Shown: one piece after another, positions 57,090-64,000 of the stretch
Layout of the letters: every line of letters begins with the position of its first letter
Numbering within the stretch: position 1 is the stretch's first letter
Source: CAVORD01 sp963698535
GTDB taxonomy: Bacteria; Bacteroidota; Bacteroidia; Bacteroidales; VadinHA17
DNA length: 64,000 nt
Direction of reading: 5' to 3'
Assembly (NCBI GenBank): GCA_963698535.1
Contig: CAVORD010000001.1
Location: 930,001 to 994,000 of the forward strand
Made by a program: the position numbers and the translations under genes
Notes under the pieces: generated by a model
The model's database searches: none
Told to the model about the DNA's origin: nothing
The model's input: the letters and a program-made list of their open reading frames with translations, nothing else

Positions 57090-58427
57090 TCAGCCAAGAA
57101 AGCCCAGCAGAATCCCGGCAGCTACAGCCGATCCAATTACCCCTGATACGTTTGGCGTCATAGCATGCATAAGCAAATGGTTGGTTGGGTCTGCCCTCAG
57201 GCCTTCCAACTGGACAACCCTTGCACTGTCGGGGACAGCTGATACACCGGCGGCACCAATTAAAGGATTAATCTTGTTTTCACCATTCAGGAATATATTC
57301 ATAAATTTTGCAAAAAGCACTCCGCCTGCAGTAGCTACCATAAATGAAATAGCTCCAAGAACAAAAATAAGAATTGAGTCAGGTGTCAGAAATACATCGG
57401 CCTGGGTTGAGGCCCCTACTGTTAGTCCGAGCAATATTGTTACTATGTCGATCATGGATGTACGCGCCGTTTCGGCCAGTCTTTTTGTCACACCCGACTC
57501 CTTGAGTATATTGCCGAAAAAGAGCATCCCAAGAAGAGGAAGAGCGCTTGGAGAAATAAAAGTAGTAAGCAGTAACCCAATTATAGGGAAGAGAATCTTT
57601 TCTGTCTTATTAACAGCTCTGGGAGGTTTCATTCTTATCCTTCTCTCGCGTTGTGATGTTAACAGCCTCATGATAGGTGGTTGTATTACCGGTACCAGAG
57701 CCATATAAGAATAAGCCGCAATTGCAATTGGCCCTATAAGGTTTTTTACCGTGGTTCCATCGGGCAGCAGGTTTATTCCATTTGCCAGCCTTGAGCTAAG
57801 AAAAATGGCAGTAGGACCGTCGGCACCACCGATAATTCCAATAGATGCCGCCTCGGGTCCGGCAAATCCTAATGCCAGCGCACCAATAAATGTGACGAAT
57901 ATACCCAGCTGGGCAGCGGCACCAAGCAACATAAGCCGGGGGTTAGAGATGAGAGATGAGAAATCGGTCATTGCCCCCAATCCAAGGAATATCAATGGTG
58001 GATATATCCCCTTCACAACTCCAAAATAGAGGTAGTTAAGAACACTGCCACTCTGATAGATACCTATCTGCAAATTAAGCCCTTCAGCCTGAAAAAACGG
58101 GATATTCCCCAATAGTATCCCAGTACCTATTGGTATAAGAAGGAGAGGCTCATAATCATATTTTATAGCAAGGAACATAAAAAACAGACCTACTGCGATC
58201 ATTACAAGATGCCCTGCTCTTGCATTGGCAAACCCCGAAAATGACCAGAACTTGGCAAGCCCCTGGAATGCTCCCAACGACTCTGTATCAGAAGCCTGGG
58301 TGATTGTTTGTGTCACTGCACCGGTTTCAATATTATCATCTGATTTATCCGGCTTAACGAAACCGGTCCACAAAGCAGAGAGAATAATCAATATTGAAAA
58401 AACGGTTATTAATTTCCTTGTTGCCAT
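57090..58427 (-). CDS. mmdB: Sodium-pumping methylmalonyl-CoA decarboxylase, beta subunit
   Basis: Membrane carboxybiotin decarboxylase that couples CO2 release to Na+ export (OadB/GcdB/MmdB family), 445 residues. After an N-terminal extension with a first helix (ITVFSILIILSALWTGFV), the core shows YFGVVKGIYPPLIFLGLGAM, GFAGPEAASIGIIGGADGPT and GVSAVPDSARVVQLEGLRAD. These contain the conserved acidic and Ser residues of the Na+ path. The C-terminal MHAMTPNVSGVIGSAVAAGI is typical. It begins 1 base after the mmdC stop, so it is the last gene of the operon proper. Confidence 0.95.
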   Translation of the reverse strand: MATRKLITVFSILIILSALWTGFVKPDKSDDNIETGAVTQTITQASDTESLGAFQGLAKFWSFSGFANARAGHLVMIAVGLFFMFLAIKYDYEPLLLIPIGTGILLGNIPFFQAEGLNLQIGIYQSGSVLNYLYFGVVKGIYPPLIFLGLGAMTDFSSLISNPRLMLLGAAAQLGIFVTFIGALALGFAGPEAASIGIIGGADGPTAIFLSSRLANGINLLPDGTTVKNLIGPIAIAAYSYMALVPVIQPPIMRLLTSQRERRIRMKPPRAVNKTEKILFPIIGLLLTTFISPSALPLLGMLFFGNILKESGVTKRLAETARTSMIDIVTILLGLTVGASTQADVFLTPDSILIFVLGAISFMVATAGGVLFAKFMNIFLNGENKINPLIGAAGVSAVPDSARVVQLEGLRADPTNHLLMHAMTPNVSGVIGSAVAAGILLGFLG

Positions 58428-58428
58428 G

Positions 58429-58848
58429 CTAAATCATTTCAATAATAACATCCTCCTGCAAAACAGATTGTCCAACTGTAACAATCACTGAGGATACAGT
58501 TCCGTCTGCTTCAGCTTTTATCTCATTCTCCATTTTCATAGCCTCAAGCACAAAAAGGACCTGACCCTTCTTAACAGCATCGCCCTGAGCAACATTAAGC
58601 TTTAATATTATCCCCGGTAAGGGTGTCCTGATCGGTTTCCCTTTTCCCCCCGGCTTCTTTTCGATCTCCTTTATCTCCTCCCTGAGTTTAGGCCTCAATA
58701 TTGTTGGGGTCTTAACATTCTTAACTTCCTTGTTTATTTCAACAGAATAGGGTGTCCCGTTAACTTCAATACTTGCAAGCCTGTTCTCGATCTTTAGTAT
58801 TTCGACTTCGTAGACTGTTCCGTTGATTGTAAATTTATAATTCTTCAT
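58429..58848 (-). CDS. mmdC: Biotin carboxyl carrier subunit of methylmalonyl-CoA decarboxylase
   Basis: A 139-residue biotinyl carrier. An N-terminal strand-rich region (YKFTINGTVYEVEILKIENR) is joined by a short basic linker to the biotinyl domain (IRTPLPGIILKLNVAQGDAV). The biotin attachment site is K105 in VLEAMKMENEI. The linker is short compared with Pro/Ala-rich carriers of other pumps. It carries the CO2 taken from methylmalonyl-CoA by MmdA to the membrane subunit MmdB. It lies between mmdD and mmdB. Confidence 0.95.
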   Translation of the reverse strand: MKNYKFTINGTVYEVEILKIENRLASIEVNGTPYSVEINKEVKNVKTPTILRPKLREEIKEIEKKPGGKGKPIRTPLPGIILKLNVAQGDAVKKGQVLFVLEAMKMENEIKAEADGTVSSVIVTVGQSVLQEDVIIEMI

Positions 58849-58871
58849 TTTGTTGAACTAACTGAGTAATA

Positions 58872-59240
58872 CTACTTTGGAAAATTGCGCATATTGTAGA
58901 GTTTTGAACTCCACGGGGAATATATCTTTGAAACCCTTTTGATGGTAATAACATTACTCTCATCATCATGCTGTTCCTCCATATATAAGTACAATGCCAT
59001 CGCAATAGCAGCATTCACTTCACCTGATATCTGTAGGCTCTTCAGTGATGCAGGTACCTCCCCGGTTTTTTTTGATCTCCTCCTTAGATTTATACTAAAG
59101 AAAAAAGGTATAAGATATCTGAAGAACAGATAGATCAGTAACAGGGCAACAAAAACCACCAGATATCCCACAAGCACCATTATCCAGGCGTCCGGTGTAA
59201 TAACAGATGGAAGAGGATTAAAAAGATTTAAAAATATCAT
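58872..59240 (-). CDS. OadG/MmdD-like small membrane subunit
   Basis: A 122-residue protein of the decarboxylase gamma/delta (OadG) family. A single N-terminal membrane helix (AWIMVLVGYLVVFVALLLIY) is followed by a basic region (FFFSINLRRRSKKTG). The cytoplasmic tail has SGEVNAAIAMALYLYMEEQH and ends with a KIYSPWSSKLYNMRN motif. The family assembles the carboxyltransferase with the membrane part. Position between mmdA and mmdC supports this role. Confidence 0.88.
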   Translation of the reverse strand: MIFLNLFNPLPSVITPDAWIMVLVGYLVVFVALLLIYLFFRYLIPFFFSINLRRRSKKTGEVPASLKSLQISGEVNAAIAMALYLYMEEQHDDESNVITIKRVSKIYSPWSSKLYNMRNFPK

Positions 59241-59251
59241 ATCATATATTC

Positions 59252-60811
59252 TTACAGTGGAATATTCGAATGTTTCTTCATTGGCAACCTGTCCTTTTTG
59301 GTTGCGAGTGTACGCAAAGCCCTTATAATACGGAATCTCGTATTTCGTGGCTCAATTACATCATCCAGGTAGCCAAATTTAGCAGCCTCATAAGGAGTGG
59401 CAAACTTCAACCTGTACTCGGTTTCCTTTTCGGTGACATAACGAGACCGGGCATCCTTATCCTCTATTTCAGATATTGCTTTCCCTTCCAGCACCTCTAT
59501 TGCCCCCTGTGGTCCCATAACAGCAATTTCTGCAGATGGCCATGCGTAGTTTACGTCGCCATTCAGCTGTTTTGAGGACATCACACAATGGGCACCACCA
59601 TATGATTTACGCAGGGTTACGGTTATCTTCGGTACAGTTGCCTCACCATATGCAAACATCAGTTTTGCACCATGAATGATTATACCGCCATATTCCTGAT
59701 TACTGCCCGGCAGAAAGCCTGGAACATCAACCAGAGTTACTACGGGTATGTTAAAGGCATCACAGAATCTGACAAAACGGGCTGCTTTCCTCGAGGCTTC
59801 AATATCAAGAACACCCGCAAGAAAGTTTGGCTGATTCGCTACAATACCAACCGGCATTCCATCAAACTTAGCGAACCCAACCACAATGTTCCTTGCATAG
59901 TTGGCATGGACCTCAAGAAACTCATGGTAATCGGTTATAGCGTATATAACATCCTTAACATTATAGGGATGATTAGGATTCTCAGGTATGATTGTATTTA
60001 GGTCATCTTCAAGCCTGTCGATAGGATCGTCACATTCTGTTGCCGGTGGCTCCTCAAGATTATTCTGAGGCAGATATGAGAGGATCTTTCTTATCAGAAG
60101 GAGGCCTTCCTCTTCATCTTCAGCAACGAAATGGGCCACACCCGACTTGGAGGAGTGGACTGTCGACCCACCAAGATCTTCAGTAGTTATGTCCTCACCT
60201 GTCACCGTCTTTGTAACCTTGGGCCCGGTAACAAACATATAGCTGCTCTTTTCACTCATGATGATGAAATCGGTGAGTGCCGGTGAGTATACGGCTCCCC
60301 CTGCGCAGGGTCCGAATATTGCAGAGATCTGTGGTATTACACCTGAAGCATTGATATTGCGCTGAAAGATCTCGGCATATCCGGCAAGACTCCTTACTCC
60401 CTCCTGTATCCTTGCTCCTCCACTATCATTTATCCCTATTACCGGTGCCCCAACTTTCATTGCCTGATCCATTATCTTGCAGATCTTCTGGGCAAATGTC
60501 TCTGAAAGAGATCCGCCAAAAACAGTGAAATCCTGAGCAAAAACATACACAATTCTGCCATCTATCGTTCCGTGTCCTGTTATGACCCCGTCTGAAAGGT
60601 ACTTTTTGTCGGCAAGACCAAAATCGTCAGTCCGGTGTGTAACAAACATATCATACTCCTCAAAACTCCCCTCATCGAGTAATATCAGAACTCTCTCTCT
60701 TGCTGTTAGTTTCCCCTTGGCATGCTGATCTTCAACACGCTTTGCTCCACCACCCTGCTTGGCTTTTTCCCTTAAGGCAATAAGTTGATTGATTTTATCC
60801 TGGCTATCCAT
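59252..60811 (-). CDS. mmdA: Methylmalonyl-CoA decarboxylase alpha / acyl-CoA carboxyltransferase
   Basis: The 519-residue carboxyltransferase that moves the carboxyl group between methylmalonyl-CoA and biotin. It begins MDSQDKINQLIALREKAKQG. Both crotonase-like halves are present: GINDSGGARIQEGVRSLAGY and IFGPCAGGAVYSPALTDFII form the N-terminal oxyanion region, and FVRFCDAFNIPVVTLVDVPG with FLPGSNQEYGGIIIHGAKLM the C-terminal one. By sequence it could also be a propionyl-CoA carboxylase beta subunit, but the adjacent MmdB/C/D genes and no biotin carboxylase gene nearby favour the Na+-pumping decarboxylase. Confidence 0.95.
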   Translation of the reverse strand: MDSQDKINQLIALREKAKQGGGAKRVEDQHAKGKLTARERVLILLDEGSFEEYDMFVTHRTDDFGLADKKYLSDGVITGHGTIDGRIVYVFAQDFTVFGGSLSETFAQKICKIMDQAMKVGAPVIGINDSGGARIQEGVRSLAGYAEIFQRNINASGVIPQISAIFGPCAGGAVYSPALTDFIIMSEKSSYMFVTGPKVTKTVTGEDITTEDLGGSTVHSSKSGVAHFVAEDEEEGLLLIRKILSYLPQNNLEEPPATECDDPIDRLEDDLNTIIPENPNHPYNVKDVIYAITDYHEFLEVHANYARNIVVGFAKFDGMPVGIVANQPNFLAGVLDIEASRKAARFVRFCDAFNIPVVTLVDVPGFLPGSNQEYGGIIIHGAKLMFAYGEATVPKITVTLRKSYGGAHCVMSSKQLNGDVNYAWPSAEIAVMGPQGAIEVLEGKAISEIEDKDARSRYVTEKETEYRLKFATPYEAAKFGYLDDVIEPRNTRFRIIRALRTLATKKDRLPMKKHSNIPL

Positions 60812-60829
60812 TTAAATTCGGATTTATGT

Positions 60830-61245
60830 TCATTTAATTTTTGGTTCCTCACACAACTCGGTTAAAACACCGAACGTCGATTTTGGATGCAGAAAGGCTA
60901 TATTCAGACCTTCAGCACCCTTCCTTGAGTACTCTGTCAATCAGTTTAACACCCATCTCCTCTGCTTCTGAGAGGGACTTATCAATGATCATCAACGGCA
61001 AATGCAATATGATGAACCCCTTCACCCCTCTTTTCAATAAACTTACCAACAGGTCCCTCGGGATCAGTTGATTCAAGCAATTCTATTTTTGTTTCACCAA
61101 CTTTAAAGAAGGCTGTACGTACTTTCTGGTCTGTAACTTCCTCAATATTGTAACATTTGAGTCCAAGTACCTTTTCATAATAGTTTATCGCGGCATCCAG
61201 ATTGGTAACTGCTATGCCAATGTGTTCAATGTGTGAAGGTTTCAT
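60830..61245 (-). CDS. mce: Methylmalonyl-CoA epimerase (two frame disruptions)
   Basis: Glyoxalase-fold enzyme converting R- and S-methylmalonyl-CoA. The first part is intact: MKPSHIEHIGIAVTNLDAAI, then LESTDPEGPVGKFIEKRGEG and VHHIAFAVDD. These contain H8 and the second conserved metal-ligand His. The called frame stops at 60982. Removing one base near 60981 restores DKSLSEAEEMGVKLIDRVL. Removing one A near 60924 restores RKGAEGLNIAFLHPKSTFGV, then LTELCEEPKIK, ending at 60830. This gives about 137 residues, the normal length. It is 18 bases upstream of mmdA, forming an epimerase-decarboxylase operon. Confidence 0.9.
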
Positions 61246-61622
61246 TTAAAAATACTTTTATGGAAATCATCTCTACGAAGTGACAAAATTAGTGGTTATA
61301 TATCTTTTACTAACAACAATTGTCATGTTTTTAATTGTTTTTTACGAATCTTTTAGAAATTGAGTCGATAGTCCTAAAAGTAGAAAATTGCATTCTCTCC
61401 ACTTAATCAATTCAACCCTTATTTGTCAGGTTAAAAAGTAATAAAATTGAAAAATATAATGATTTAACCTGAAGGAGATCAAACCATGCCTTAAATCAAG
61501 AATGATCACAAATCTTGAAGTTTAAGTTATCCTTATGAACGACCGAAATATTATCTTAGCTGACGAAACTAAACCCGAAATATCATTATCGGGGTTATAA
61601 AAATACTAATGATATAACAGCA
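61246..61622. promoter_or_regulatory. Divergent regulatory region between mce and lar operons
   Basis: A 377-base AT-rich gap between two divergent operons. It contains a 9-base inverted repeat, CAGGTTAAA (61427-61435) and TTTAACCTG (61463-61471), separated by 27 bases, and a hairpin around AACCCGA / TCGGGTT (61572-61596, one bulge) just before larCE. There is an AAGGAG site at 61472-61477 followed by ATGCCTTAA, but it can only encode two residues. The inverted repeat may be an operator or an RNA stem. No recognised riboswitch class fits by eye. Confidence 0.45.
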
Positions 61623-63626
61623 ATGAGATTATTATACTACGACTGCTTTTCAGGAATTTCCGGCGACATGAATCTGGGGGCGATGATCGATCTTGGGATC
61701 GACCCTGATTTCCTGCGTGAAGAACTTTCAAAACTGAAGCTTGAGGGATGGAAACTGGAGAGCCGCCGGGATCACCGGCATGGTATCTACGGAACGAGAG
61801 TTGATGTACTCCAGACCAGGGAAGAGCATGTTCATCGCCATCTATCTGATGTTGAGAGTATTATAATGAACAGTGGACTTGGTTCTGATGTAAAAGCATT
61901 GGCCATGGATATCTTTCACAGGATAGCCGAAGCTGAGGCCAAGGTTCACGGAATCGATATCAACAAAGTCCACTTTCACGAGGTAGGAGCTGTTGATTCA
62001 CTGATCGACATAGTAGGTGCAGCGATATGTTACATCAAACTGGGCATCGATTCTGTTTGCTATTCTCCTGTTGAGCTTGGAGGGGGTACTGTAAAATGTG
62101 CTCACGGCATAATGCCGGTCCCCGCACCTGCTACCGCTGAAATTGTGAAGGGACTTAAAGTGAAAAGCGGGAATGTTAACTTTGAGGCAACGACCCCTAC
62201 AGGAGCAGCAATAATTGCACGGCTGTCCAATGGAAATGAGAGTTGTGACGGATTCGTAATTGAATCGACAGGATATGGAATTGGCCATAAGGAGAATCCA
62301 TCACTGCCTAACATACTGCGTGTTTACCTGGGAGAGGTCAGGGAGCTGTCAGGCAAACAGGATTCATTACTGATTGAGGCTAATATTGATGATATGAACC
62401 CTGAAATGTGGGATCATATTATTAAGAATCTCTTTTCCGGTGGTGCCGACGATGTTTTCCTTACAAATATAATTATGAAGAACAGCAGGCCCGGTATAAA
62501 ACTGTCTGTGTTATGTCCGGCCGGAATTTCCGAAAAAATAAAAGCTGTTATTTTCAGTGAAACCACAACAATTGGTATCAGAGAGTTCCCCTTCCAGAAG
62601 CAGACACTGGAAAGAAAGTTCGATAAGCTTTTAACTCCCTATGGTCCGGTAACAATAAAAAAATCATATCACCGAGGCATTCTGGTATCAGAAAAACCCG
62701 AGATTTCTGAATGCATTTCCATTGCTGAAAAGAATAGTACTCCGCTAAAGAACATTTTGAGTGAGATCATGTTTCTTCTCGGTGAAGAAAAGAACAGAAA
62801 TATCATGAATGAGATAGAGAAAAAACTTAGTGATCTTAAAGATATATTAAGCAGGCTCCCATCGGCTGCAGTAGCCTTCTCAGGAGGCACCGACAGTACC
62901 TACTTACTGTTCGCCTATCATAATTTCTTTCCCGACAGGAAGTTAGCGGCGGTAACAGTCAGTACTGAGTATATGCCATCATGGGAGATGAAGGAAGCAA
63001 AAGCTTTTTGTGATGAAAAAGGTATCAAACATAAGATACTGGGATTACCATTCCCTGAGGAGATAAGAAACAATCCCGAAGACCGATGTTACCTCTGTAA
63101 GAGAATAGTTTTTACCCACATCAATCAATATGCAAAGGAACAGGGTATTAATTCGGTAATTGATGGCACCAATATCGATGATACCAGAGAGTACAGACCC
63201 GGGCTTAAGGCACTCGGTGAACTTGGAGTAATAAGCCCTCTGAAAGAAGCCGGTTTGACTAAAGAAGAGATCAGGATCTTATCTAAAAAAGCATCCCTTC
63301 CAACATGGGATAAACCTCCGTACGCATGTCTTCTTACACGCATCCCTTATGGTGTGACCATCGATAAGAAGAAGCTTACAATGATTGAAAAGGGAGAAAT
63401 TCTTTTTGCCGGCCTTGGAATGGCTGGTGTAAGGGTAAGAATGGACGGGATGAATGCCCGCATCGAATCTGCTCCGGAGTTTTTTACAAAGATCACCGAA
63501 CCTTCCACACGCAATAAAATAATTGAAGAACTCAGGAAGATAGGATTCAGGTTCATCTCTCTCGATCTGGAGGGTTACAGGACAGGCAGCTTCCTGCCAA
63601 AAGGGAAGGAGGATATTAATGAATAA
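61623..63626 (+). CDS. larCE: LarC-LarE fusion: nickel-pincer cofactor nickel insertase and sulfur transferase
   Basis: A 667-residue bifunctional protein for the nickel-pincer nucleotide (NPN) cofactor. Residues 1 to about 395 are LarC, which inserts Ni: MRLLYYDCFSGISGDMNLGA, HFHEVGAVDSLIDIVGAAIC and EANIDDMNPEMWDHIIKNLF. Residues about 396-667 are LarE, an ATP-pyrophosphatase sulfur transferase with the PP-loop SGGTDS (420-425). LarE cysteines lie at C489 and C492 (DRCYLCK) and C569 (PYACLLTR). The joining region (LGEEKNRNIMNEIEKKLSDL) has no stop or frameshift. LarC is usually a separate gene. larB overlaps its 3' end. Confidence 0.95.
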   Translation: MRLLYYDCFSGISGDMNLGAMIDLGIDPDFLREELSKLKLEGWKLESRRDHRHGIYGTRVDVLQTREEHVHRHLSDVESIIMNSGLGSDVKALAMDIFHRIAEAEAKVHGIDINKVHFHEVGAVDSLIDIVGAAICYIKLGIDSVCYSPVELGGGTVKCAHGIMPVPAPATAEIVKGLKVKSGNVNFEATTPTGAAIIARLSNGNESCDGFVIESTGYGIGHKENPSLPNILRVYLGEVRELSGKQDSLLIEANIDDMNPEMWDHIIKNLFSGGADDVFLTNIIMKNSRPGIKLSVLCPAGISEKIKAVIFSETTTIGIREFPFQKQTLERKFDKLLTPYGPVTIKKSYHRGILVSEKPEISECISIAEKNSTPLKNILSEIMFLLGEEKNRNIMNEIEKKLSDLKDILSRLPSAAVAFSGGTDSTYLLFAYHNFFPDRKLAAVTVSTEYMPSWEMKEAKAFCDEKGIKHKILGLPFPEEIRNNPEDRCYLCKRIVFTHINQYAKEQGINSVIDGTNIDDTREYRPGLKALGELGVISPLKEAGLTKEEIRILSKKASLPTWDKPPYACLLTRIPYGVTIDKKKLTMIEKGEILFAGLGMAGVRVRMDGMNARIESAPEFFTKITEPSTRNKIIEELRKIGFRFISLDLEGYRTGSFLPKGKEDINE

Positions 63627-64000
63627 AAGTGTACTGACATTACTCCTTAAGGATGTTAAGGATGGTAAGATAACAATAGATAAAGCTTTGCAGGAGCTAA
63701 AAGACCTCCCCTATACCGATCTGGGATACGCAAGGGTCGACAATCACCGGCAACTGCGTACCGGTTACCCGGAGATCGTCTATTGCTCGGGTAAGACCCT
63801 GGAACAGATAAAGGGAATATTTTCCTCAATGCTTGATCGTGGTACCAACATAATAGGTACGCGTGCAACAGAGGAGATGTACCTTGCCGTTAAGGAGATA
63901 AGCTCTGAAGCTGTATATTTTCAGACGGCAAGAATTATCAGCATTGGAAAGAGTGATGCAATATGCCCGGAGAGCAAAATTGCAGTTGTTACAGCAGGTA
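63619..64000 (+). CDS. larB: LarB, NaAD carboxylase/hydrolase of NPN biosynthesis (3' end off window)
   Basis: LarB carboxylates and hydrolyses nicotinic acid adenine dinucleotide, the first step to the NPN cofactor. The frame from the ATG at 63619 is open for 127 codons to the window end. It reads MNKSVLTLLLKDVKDGKITI, then LGYARVDNHRQLRTGYPEIV and YCSGKTLEQIKGIF, the typical LarB/PurE-like N-terminal part. The start overlaps larCE by 8 bases and follows a strong AGGAGG ribosome site. About half the protein, with the PurE-like core, lies beyond the window. Confidence 0.95.
   Translation, partial: MNKSVLTLLLKDVKDGKITIDKALQELKDLPYTDLGYARVDNHRQLRTGYPEIVYCSGKTLEQIKGIFSSMLDRGTNIIGTRATEEMYLAVKEISSEAVYFQTARIISIGKSDAICPESKIAVVTAG

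Noticed and set aside
56813..57097. A 94-residue minus-strand open frame
   Set aside because: It is a shadow overlapping the rubredoxin gene in another frame; the rubredoxin frame has both iron-binding CxxC knuckles.
59252..60811. Propionyl-CoA carboxylase beta subunit
   Set aside because: Sequence allows it, but the adjoining membrane MmdB/MmdD-type subunits and no biotin carboxylase gene make the Na+-pumping decarboxylase the better call.
61472..61490. Ribosome site with ATG-CCT-TAA as a leader peptide
   Set aside because: Only two residues would be made; too short to support a regulatory leader peptide from sequence alone.
1..64000. CRISPR array, prophage, transposon or tRNA/rRNA gene
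   Set aside because: No regularly spaced direct repeats, integrase or transposase motifs, or cloverleaf/rRNA sequences were found.

Overview
The window looks like a chromosomal segment of a Bacteroidota bacterium, most likely an anaerobic or microaerotolerant Bacteroidales. Reasons: a type B gliding-motility-associated (type IX secretion) C-terminal domain at 46228-47700; an OstA-like/TamB/SurA envelope set typical of the phylum; ExbB-ExbD-TonB; an RseC-RnfBCDGEA cluster; a Na+-pumping methylmalonyl-CoA decarboxylase operon; weak Shine-Dalgarno signals; and several TAnnTTTG-type -7 promoter boxes. I see no phage, transposase, CRISPR array, rRNA or tRNA gene.

Layout. 1-6.2 kb: the 5' part of katG, a peroxiredoxin-like protein, an outer-membrane-type protein, a lipoprotein, CsbD, and a gene-poor stretch with possible gene remnants. 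6.3-10.7 kb: a cutC-M81 peptidase pair and recQ. 10.8-18.0 kb: guaB, then three parvulin/SurA-type chaperone genes and an OstA-like gene. 18.1-22.7 kb: DUF2795, cobalamin adenosyltransferase, a LolD-type ATPase, an O-methyltransferase and recG. 23.0-28.6 kb: rseC-rnfBCDGEA. 28.7-32.3 kb: J-domain membrane protein, thioesterase, phosphoesterase, SiaC-like protein, tsaD. 32.4-39.0 kb: tamB and exbB-exbD-tonB. 39.1-43.6 kb: TSUP permease, response regulator, glyA, ClC channel. 43.7-50.6 kb: paired M16 peptidases, a secreted type B CTD protein, relA/spoT, a Fur-family gene. 50.6-57.0 kb: outer membrane protein, purA, SPOR lipoprotein, acyl-CoA ligase, pepD, and a rubredoxin missed by simple ORF calling. 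57.1-61.2 kb: mce-mmdADCB. 61.6-64.0 kb: a larC-larE fusion and the start of larB.

How the genes fit together. Rnf (ferredoxin:NAD+ coupled ion pumping) and methylmalonyl-CoA decarboxylase (Na+ export driven by decarboxylation), with methylmalonyl-CoA epimerase and a cobalamin adenosyltransferase, point to a propionate/succinate-type fermentation with ion-gradient energetics. KatG and rubredoxin suggest occasional oxygen exposure. The lar genes make the nickel-pincer nucleotide cofactor, so an NPN enzyme such as a LarA-type racemase is expected outside the window.

Quality caution. Nine otherwise normal genes (recQ, surA, lolD, O-methyltransferase, tamB, tonB, an M16 peptidase, purA, mce) are broken by twelve single-base frame disruptions. 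Every one is repaired by removing one base, and each can be explained as one extra base in a run of two or more identical bases. This one-sided pattern suggests homopolymer overcalls in the assembly rather than gene decay. I therefore give the repaired extents of these genes.
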